Shown here piece after piece: positions 56,991-64,000 of a stretch of DNA of 64,000 bases. Made by a program: the position numbers and the translations under genes. The DNA is from Stemphylium vesicarium (lineage: Eukaryota; Ascomycota; Dothideomycetes; Pleosporales; Pleosporaceae). The notes beneath the pieces are model-generated. The model worked only from the letters and a program-made list of their open reading frames with translations. It had not been told where the DNA came from and did not search any database. Location of the stretch: the NCBI GenBank assembly GCA_004380135.1, contig QXCR01000008.1, forward strand, positions 1 to 64,000. The letters run 5' to 3'. Each line of letters starts with the position of its first letter. The first letter of the stretch is position 1.

Positions 56991-58841
56991 ATGCCATCCA
57001 TGGTCGTAATACCATCCAACGGCCACGCGAGACATCGCGTCCTCGTCGACTGCGTAAGTATGCTCCAAACATGTCAAGCACGCGTATTAATACATCTAGT
57101 ATCTTTAGGTGCATTCTATAGTGTCAAATCGCGTCCGAAATGACGTAGGTGATCTCTCATCCTACTTGGTCCGTGCGCGACATGCTGATAGTCATCCCAG
57201 GACGAGCAATACCTAGTTCGCTGGGCGACTGCCGAGAGCTCGTCGACTCAGCCACCACTGAGCTGGCACTCGATCAAAGAGCTTGTACGATGTCTCGAGC
57301 ACGTTCAAGACTACCTGGAAGTGAGGGAGAAGTATGAAGCAGAATGCCTTCAATATAAATGGCCAACGTCGCTGACTTCGCGTAGATCGATGAGAGAATC
57401 CGGGCATGTGCGAACGAGAGCCAAAAAGCGCAAGTCGCCAGACAGTGGTATCGAACACGAAAGCCGTGCGTCGCCATTTGATCGCCGTCTACATCAAGAG
57501 AGCCGCACGCCATCTATCTCTCGGTCTTCATCGGTTTCTTCCGCTCCACCACCTGCAGCATCTGCATCTTCAGCCGACATCTACAATGGTGTACTCGATG
57601 CGGATGAACACGGTTTCGTCTTTTGTCGCCAGGCATCCGGGGCAGACATACCGCAATTGGACATCAATGCCGTTCCAACGCCGGAGATGAGCCTGATTGC
57701 CCATCGGGCCTCTGTCGACAAAGCACTCACTTATATACGCAGCGAGTATGTGAGAAGGCTCGCCAAGGTACCAGGCAAGGGCAAGCCCATTGGTTTGGTT
57801 AATACCTTTGATTCCTCTACACCTTCACTACGGTTCAGGTAAGTTACGTAAAGTGCTATTGGTGATGGCAAACCCTCAAAGTAGGAGTCGCGGCTTATCT
57901 TGCGGGATGTGTTAGTATGCAAAAGGGTTGTGAGATATATGCTGACTTTATACGCCAACTTTAGATACATTTCTGAGTATGTTCTGCAACCCGGAGTCTA
58001 TCGCGCCTCTACCGAGACTCAGCAAGGCTGTACACAATGCTCACCCCACATGGGTCGAGACATCGGATGCGAATACACCAAGAAGTGCGACTGCCTCGAG
58101 TACGCCGCTGTTGACGAATCAAGACTGGACGAGGACGGCAAGAAGGAGTACCAGCACGCCCTCGAAACCGGAGAACCCACGATAGGCTTTCCGAAGAAGT
58201 TCCCCTACTTCGCATCCGGCACCAAACGAGAGAAGGCGGGCTGTCTCGTTCCGTTCTACCTTAACTCACGCCGACCGATCTACGAGTGCAACGAAAAATG
58301 CCGGTGCGGCCCCTATTGTCGCAACAAGAATGTGCAGTTCGGACGACAAGTCGAAGTCGAGATTTTCCGTTCAAGTGACGGTCGTGGCTGGGGTCTTCGC
58401 TGCAAGAAAGATCTTCACGAAGGCCAATTCATCGATACGTACCGTGGCGAAGTCATCACCGACGCTGAAGCTACCCGCCGCGAAACCGCCTCTTCCAAAG
58501 CCAAAGCGTCATACCTTTACTCTCTGGACAAGTTCGCTGAATCCGAAGGGCTTCACGTGGAAGATCTCTACGTCGTCGACGGAGAGTTCATGGGCGGCCC
58601 AACCAAATTCATCAATCACTCCTGTGAGCCGAACTGCCGACAGTACACCGTGAGCTACAACAAGCACGATCCGAGGGTCTACGATATCGCGTTCTTTGCT
58701 TGCAGGTTCATCCCCAAGGGCGAGGAGCTGACGTTCGATTACCTCGATAAGGATGAAGGTGATGAGATGAATGAGCCAGGTGAGGATGCAACCCCATGTC
58801 TCTGTGGTGCGGAAAAGTGTCGGAAGTGGTTGTGGACGTGA
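56991..58841 (+). CDS. KMT1: histone H3K9 methyltransferase, KMT1/Clr4/DIM-5 type, with chromo-like N-terminus
   Basis: Heterochromatin methyltransferase (H3K9 me). In Neurospora the counterpart DIM-5 directs DNA methylation of RIP-mutated DNA. Exons: 56991-57053, 57109-57144 (36 nt), 57201-57838, 57965-58841, giving 537 aa with exact closure. Exons 2-3 encode CVHSIVSNRVRNDDEQYLVRWATAE, shown here as VHSIVSNRVRND plus DEQYLVRWA, which resembles a chromodomain. The pre-SET is Cys-rich (CTQCSPHMGRDIGCEYTKKCDC, read C..C.....C...C.C), followed by ECNEKCRCGPYCRN. SET motifs: GRGWGLRC, YRGEVITDAEA, NHSCEPNCRQY, ELTFDYLD. The post-SET is CLCGAEKCRKWLW. All catalytic and zinc motifs are intact, so the enzyme is expected to be active. 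The first two exons lie right beside the RIP-like stretch. N-terminal exon choice is a hand prediction (the third acceptor could be 57192). Confidence 0.9.
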
Positions 58842-59249
58842 GCGTGAGTGTAAGCGAGAGCAGGAGAGAGAGTCCTGTGTTAAGGGGACGATAGGTGGTT
58901 TGGAGTGCATGGTTGGAACTGCTAATGTATATGCATCTCATTAGGTTGTTTGGAGATCCAGATAGGTGCGGTCGGCGGTTTGGAATCTGCATGCCTTTCC
59001 TTCTTCGACAAAATCGCTCTACTCAACAGAGAGCGTGTTCCAGTACCGGGGGTGTCAGTACCGAGTTTGATAATACTTCATCGATGATGTTGAAATTGAT
59101 GTCTAGTAGCACTACTGTTAAGTTATGTGTCCATCTAGGAAACCCTTCTCACACATCGCAACTACCTCGCCTGACTAAAGGCCATGATCCTCTTTGATCA
59201 AATCTGCAGTCTTTTCTGTAACGGCGTAAACCGTCATCTGAATGTTTTC
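58842..59249. other. convergent intergenic region
   Basis: About 400 bp between the methyltransferase stop and the end of the GMC relic. Nothing seen. Confidence 0.5.
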
Positions 59250-61138
59250 TCACGTCTCCATTGGAAGAATGAACGCGTCAATAACCCTTAGATTCTTCGT
59301 ACCATGTACCATCAGTCTGCTGTCAACCACACCACCAATGTCCTTCGGCATCATGGCATGTGTGCCTGTGGGACGAAAATTGCTCAACAACTGCTCCTTG
59401 ACAATTTCCTTCGCACTATCCAGATCCGTCGCCTTTTTTCCCTCTGGTAATCTTCCAATTGGTTTGAGTAGCGAGGCAAACGGCTCAGTCTTCACAATCA
59501 TCTCGATGTGTTGTGTTTGGCGAGCAAGAATCTCCAAATCCAAGGGATGCGAGAGGTACTGAGGGTCTAAGAATGGTTTGTCCTGGGTATCAGAAGATCG
59601 AATGTGGCAAACACCGCGACAGAAAGAATGATTGTTGACCACCATTATCGTGATGAAATTCTTGGGGTTTGTAGGTGTTAGTGGGTCTTTCATTTGCGTC
59701 GCCCCGGAAGAGATTTTCAGCTGAAGCGGCAGCATCATGGCATATCCGGTAGCTTCTTTGGGTCCGAGAATCTGCTGCTGAATTTGCTCGTATTTTCTCT
59801 TCTGCCAAAGCAGAAGGTTTGCATCTTCGATGTATTCCTTCGTTAGTTTGGCAATGTCATCCTGGTTAACGCGACCATTGGAATCCACAAGTGGCAACAT
59901 GGTTAGACTGATGGGAATCCCGGCGAGTGGGCCAGTCTTGGTTGTCATGTATTGTTGGAGCACAGTCTACACAATTTGGGGGTCGCGCATAATGTCCGCA
60001 GACATTTGGTCGTCCGCAATCTCAAAGTGTGGTGCCGAAATCGCATGATCCTGGAGATTCTCACCTACGCCGGGGATATCGAGGACTACTGGAATGCCAT
60101 GCTTATGAAGAAGGTCCTTTTTCCCGATGCCCGAAAGCTCAAGAATCAAAGGCGAATGCATGGCTCCTGCAGAGAGGATGACTTCCTTCATCGCAACAAT
60201 CTCATGGATTGCCCCGTCCTTAGTTCTGACTTTTACACCAGTGGCCTCAACAGAATCTCCAATATTCTTAGTGAGTATCTTTTCCACCAAGACCTCGGTC
60301 AAACCCTCTAAATCTGGTCTTTTTGCAACGTCTGGGGTGTAGTACGCTGATGCAGCGTAGTCACGAGTCTTAGTTTCCGCGTCGATAGATAGACCGCAAG
60401 CGAACGTACCCAACTTCTCGCCCTCAATCAGATCGTCTGAGTTGCACCAGCCGAGTTTGTCAAGAGTCCTAGCCCATGACGCCTGGAACGGCCCGTAGAC
60501 ATCCGGGAGATTATAGGCAGTGGGCCATCTTTGTCATGTAGCGCTTCATTAATGTAGTCGATGTTGAGAAGCTTCTTTGTTTCCGCACTGTGTGGGATAA
60601 ATCGACTGAACTTGCGAAGATAAGGTGCGATCCCGCCGGCTTCCCATCCTTCGTTCCCAAGTTTCTCCCAAGCCTCAAAGTTCGCCTTGGATAGATATAC
60701 GGTCGCACCAAAGTTTATCGCTGGAGATCCCCCTAGCACTTTTCCTCGAGGGCGTGGAATTTGCCTACCATTGACATGCGCCTCTCACATGGTAGACGTT
60801 AGCCCTAGCTATGGTTCGTCCGCATCCAAAGTTATTTCGATGGTTCTACTCACCTGTGGCCCCGACATGAAGTCCCAATCGTAATCTAGGTCCCTATGCA
60901 ATGTTGACAGCATACCGACAGTATCAAGCTTTGGATCGCCTTGTCGGTTGGCTCCTGCCTCGATTAACAGCACTTTCTTCCCTGCATCCTCGCTCAGACG
61001 AATCGCGACCGCCAGTCCACCGATTCCACCGCCAATGATGATGAAGTCAGGGTTCTGTGTGGAGATCTCAGCGACCGATGTGACACATCCCGTGTGTTCA
61101 ACCATACTGATTCGCTGCTCGAGAAGTTGAGCCTTCAT
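59250..61138 (-). pseudogene. GMC oxidoreductase pseudogene (choline/alcohol-oxidase-like)
   Basis: FAD-dependent glucose-methanol-choline oxidoreductase. Exons (minus): 61138-60854 and 60781-59250, about 605 codons when intact. Seen: DFIIIGGGIGGLAVAIRLSE with VLLIEAG (FAD Rossmann motif), RQIPRPRGKVLGGSPAINFG (GMC signature 1), SAGAMHSPLILELSGIG (signature 2), GVGENLQDH, and a C-terminal NFRPTGTHAMMP with RVIDAF. The active-site His of that region is THAMMP. Broken by (i) a one-base shift at about 60520, between the GPLP and DVYGPF segments (exon 2 length is 1532, not a multiple of 3), and (ii) an in-frame TAG at about 59970 where a Gln (CAG) would fit. Since the rest is well preserved, loss is recent, or sequence errors must be excluded. 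Substrate is not assignable. Confidence 0.82.
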
Positions 61139-61864
61139 CACCACCTATGTCTTCTACAAAGTCTCTAGCATCCTGATAACTTTCAAAATTCCACCGCATG
61201 CGATCGTAGAATAAGATTTAGTCGAAGAATGGTCGTTCGCATCCTTCGGGCATAAACAAGCGTCCTCGAAGTGCGACCCCACCGCTCCCGATATGGCTGA
61301 TACTGGACGTTGACGATGCGAATACACCGTCAGCTTCCGGGTCATGCCTCATGTTCGCTGGTAAGAAGTCAATACGAAATGCGATAGCATTACATCAGTA
61401 TCAAGCGGCAGTAAGAAGTATGCTTAGCGCGTCATACTCTGCAGGGAATGCGGCAACCGCTTTTCGCGGGCATAAGCGGAGTAACGTCGTAGAACTTCAG
61501 CTAGGTAGGTAGGGCCCCTCCATTTCATCAAGCCTGCCCAAGGTGGGGCAAGTGTGGCGCAATCACCCAAGCTTGCGTCGGGCAGCAAAGCCTCACCGGG
61601 AGTCGGGATCGGAGCAGGGAATGTACATGTAAATCCTAAGGATGCTATGATTGGAAATTTTGGCGCAGATGTTTTGGTGCTCTTGAACGATTGTGTGGGC
61701 CCCTTCGCTCTGGTGACGTGTGGCGTCATTTCTGCACCGCCTTATCCGTAGACGTCAACAGCTGACTCCGTGGCGCATACGTAGTCAGCCAGCCCTTCAC
61801 AGGTTCTTACCCGACTTCTCTATAACACCTCACTTCTTCTTCCTCTTACCTGTGTATTGCAGCC
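61139..61864. promoter_or_regulatory. intergenic region, divergent GMC relic / HET-C promoter
   Basis: About 725 bp. It contains a 101-codon minus-strand frame (61424-61729) with a genuine ATG but no known domain. The 135 bp before 61865, with CCTCACTTCTTC tracts, is the likely HET-C leader. Confidence 0.5.
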
Positions 61865-64000
61865 ATGGGTATCTCGTCGAAATACGTGCTGTTAGTCGCA
61901 CTCGCGATTCTGGTGCTACTGCCCGCTGGCGCCGATGCCTTTGGCGCGGGGAACATCGCATCCATCTCGAAAATTGAGGGTAAAAACTGGCGCCATGGCG
62001 ATATCGAGGATATGCTTGCGACTGTCGCCTGCTTGAAAGGACACAAATGGAAAAGTAATATGATCAAGGTGGGAGCATGCGATTTACAGGCTATACTGCA
62101 AAGACTGACATCCAGCGCAGCGTGTATACTTTGGCAACTGGCTCCGCGACTACTCACAGGTGAGCTGGATGAATTTTCGGAAAACCAGATCATGCTGACT
62201 TTGCAAGGCTGTTGACGTTGGCACATTGGCGAAAGTCCAGGTAGGCCCGAATGGCGGTACTATAGCGCTTGGAAGCATATTGACAATAGCCAGGGAGAAA
62301 CTATTCGCGTTCTCGTTTGGGTCCTGTCTTTCATGTCATTCGGGTATGCGACAGGCGAATTCGAAGTAACGGCCGAGAGACTGGGTGTCTATAGGCCTGA
62401 AGAACACATCGGTAAGCGAGGTTGATCAAGTCGCGAACAAACTTTCTAACAGAAGCCTACAGATAACCCTGTGAGCTTGTACAAGACGTCGAAAAATGCA
62501 CGCAAATTCTAACATGTGCACAGAAAGACTATGCCGACAATGAAGACGCTCGCAAATACGATCGGCGTCTTCGTGGTCCCGTATCAGAAGCTGAACTAGC
62601 CGTCGATCCCGAAACCGGCATGAAGAACTATATCGCCAATGAGCGTGGAAACTGGGCTACATCGTCGGGATACGTCAAGTACTCCTTTGCGCGAGCTATC
62701 CACTTCGGTCGCCTTTATACCCACGGTTCATCAGGTCAGCGTGGACGCGATGAAGATCTCTCAGAGGCGCTGCGATGCCTCGGTCAAGGACTACACTGTC
62801 TGGAAGACTTTGGTGCCCATACGAACTACACCGAACTTGTATTGCGGGAGCTTGGATACAATAACGTGTTTCCTCATACGGGAGTACAGACTGGCATCAA
62901 CCTCCATGGAAAGCACACCTACCCCCTCGTCACAGGCACCTTTGGCGGTGTTGATTTCTTTCACTCTGTTCTCGGGGAGGCCAACGGTATGTCGCATCCT
63001 CGGTTCTTTTTGTTTTTTCGGTTTTTGGTTGTCTGGGGGTTTTTTCTTTTTGACCTGATGTGTCACAAGGAACATTCCTGTCCCCATTTGCTTCAACAAA
63101 CCCATACTAATCGTCTCCTCAGATCACGTTACACAAACAGAAATTGATGAGGTCAATACTGCTCTTGTAGATGCAGTATCGGGCGGGGGAAAGCGATCAG
63201 GGGGCCCAGGGGGAGGGTCTGATGCCTGTGGTGGCCTTATAGATGCCCTGAGCAAGGTCCCAGGTACTGGCGACCTCATCAGCCAAGCAAGGAGCTTGCA
63301 GGCTTCATCAGACGCACAAGCTGCGGAGAACGCCCGCTCAGGTGGTTTTGGTGACTACAATTCGTCAAGAGCTGGACCTAACGAGTTCGATGCACCACCC
63401 GGATCCGTCGGGGGGCCGCCTGGTCCAGAAATCCCAGGCACGAACACAGACCCCGCAACTATCATCCCAAAGATATACCCTATTCTCGTCTTCAGGTTAG
63501 AACCATTCCTGTTTGTTGGTGGTGGATATTTGAGACTGACTAGTCTACAGAGATAATGTTGTTCGCAGCATCTCAAACATCATCTCCAAGATTCCCGGAC
63601 TCGAAAAGCTGATCGAGACGATTACCGAGCGCGTCACCTTGTTCGTGTTATCGCTGCTCGCACCTTTCATTCTTCCAATTATCAAGACTGCATCAGCCCA
63701 GCTGAAGAGCGGTTCCTCTGCCGTCATTGACTCAGCGGCCAAGCACCAGTACGAAGTCTGGACGGACCCCACATCCACCAACCCTACACACAGCATGTTA
63801 TCCAAGGATCATTTCTCGAACATCTTGAACCAGCCTGCCGGTCAAGTCGCCGTAGTTATCCTGCAATATGTCGCGCCTCGCGTAATCTATGCTTGGGATC
63901 ACCCGGATGTTCCTGTAGATCAGGTCTTGGAAGATTGGTACGTAAAACAGCCCACACGATGATTATGAAGGCAGAATGCTGACATGAATCCAGCATGAGG
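61865..64000 (+). CDS. het-C: HET-C heterokaryon-incompatibility protein, 5' part (cut by window edge)
   Basis: HET-C type protein; in Neurospora het-c alleles trigger incompatibility and cell death after hyphal fusion. Exons: 61865-62068, 62121-62159, 62208-62240, 62294-62411, 62463-62470 (8 nt), 62524-62986, 63123-63495, 63551-63937, 63994-64000 and beyond. All phases match. A signal peptide (residues 1-25, VLLVALAILVLLPAGADA) leads to FGAGNIASISKIEGKNWRHGDIED. Conserved HET-C core: VYFGNWLRDYSQAVDVG, VLSFMSFGYATGEFEVT, NPKDYADNEDARKYD and RAIHFGRLYTHG. GLHCLEDFGAHTNYTEL at about 222-238 has HxxxDxxxH spacing, as in zinc-dependent phospholipases. A Gly/Pro-rich linker, then LFVLSLLAPFILPII (membrane-like) and the start of the C-terminal part follow. 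The remainder lies outside the window. Confidence 0.94.

Noticed and set aside
61424..61729. 101-codon minus-strand frame with ATG, divergent from het-C
   Set aside because: No domain, short and in promoter sequence; kept only as a note.
1..64000. CRISPR arrays, bacterial operons, riboswitches
   Set aside because: None seen; gene structure is eukaryotic throughout and no spaced direct repeats of CRISPR type exist.

Overview
This is a gene-dense nuclear contig from a filamentous ascomycete. It is most likely a Dothideomycete of the order Pleosporales (the Pyrenophora/Alternaria/Parastagonospora kind). The evidence is: many short (41-60 nt) GT-AG introns with CTAAY/CTGAY branch-like sites; a KMT1-type methyltransferase; a HET-C protein; a dispersed tRNA gene; and transposon relics with mutations of the repeat-induced point mutation (RIP) type. 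It is not bacterial: there are no operons, and nearly every gene has its own promoter. I rebuilt exon structures by hand. Almost all models close exactly in frame (total CDS length divisible by 3), which is the main internal check used here.

Layout. 0.6-12.4 kb is a conserved housekeeping block: an Fpk1/NRC-2-type AGC kinase (-), a 977-aa protein with an N-terminal eIF4E-binding motif (-), MRE11 (-), mitochondrial ribosomal protein S19 (+) and TAF10 (-). 13-34 kb: an F-box protein (+), an Sro9/LARP1-type La-domain RNA-binding protein (+), a mitochondrial-type unknown protein (+), a monocarboxylate-transporter-like MFS protein (+), and a 2426-aa disordered/coiled-coil protein with internal repeats (+). 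35-36 kb holds a broken alpha/beta-hydrolase gene. 38.5-44.3 kb: a small five-exon membrane protein (+), an Iec1-like C2H2 zinc-finger protein (-), a pyridoxal-reductase-like aldo/keto reductase (-) and an alkaline ceramidase (-). 44.7 kb has a tRNA-Pro(AGG) gene. 47-54.3 kb: a sugar transporter (+), a small cysteine-rich secreted protein (-), ORC6 (+), a small membrane protein (+) and an RRP1/NOP52 protein (-). 54.6-57 kb is a degenerate LINE plus an AT-rich, TA-rich stretch. 57-64 kb: the KMT1/Clr4-type H3K9 methyltransferase (+), a broken GMC oxidoreductase (-) and the 5' part of HET-C (+, cut by the window edge).

Most unusual observation. The tRNA-Pro(AGG) gene has an intact T arm, anticodon arm, ordinary anticodon-loop intron and Pol III terminator. 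Its D-arm/A-box region is split by a 49-nt insertion that begins GTAAGC, contains CTAAC and TACTAAT, and ends TTAG. It therefore looks exactly like a fungal spliceosomal intron. Removing it restores the canonical tRNA-Pro D-arm sequence. It is either a spliceosome-type intron in a tRNA gene or a very recent intron-like insertion that killed the gene.

Other points of note are an eIF4E-binding motif on a separate first exon, an IRxIVxDA repeat array in the 2426-aa protein, a non-canonical GC-AG intron in ORC6, exons as small as 6-16 nt, and a candidate effector. Three broken elements (LINE, hydrolase, GMC oxidoreductase) carry stops that fit C-to-T changes.
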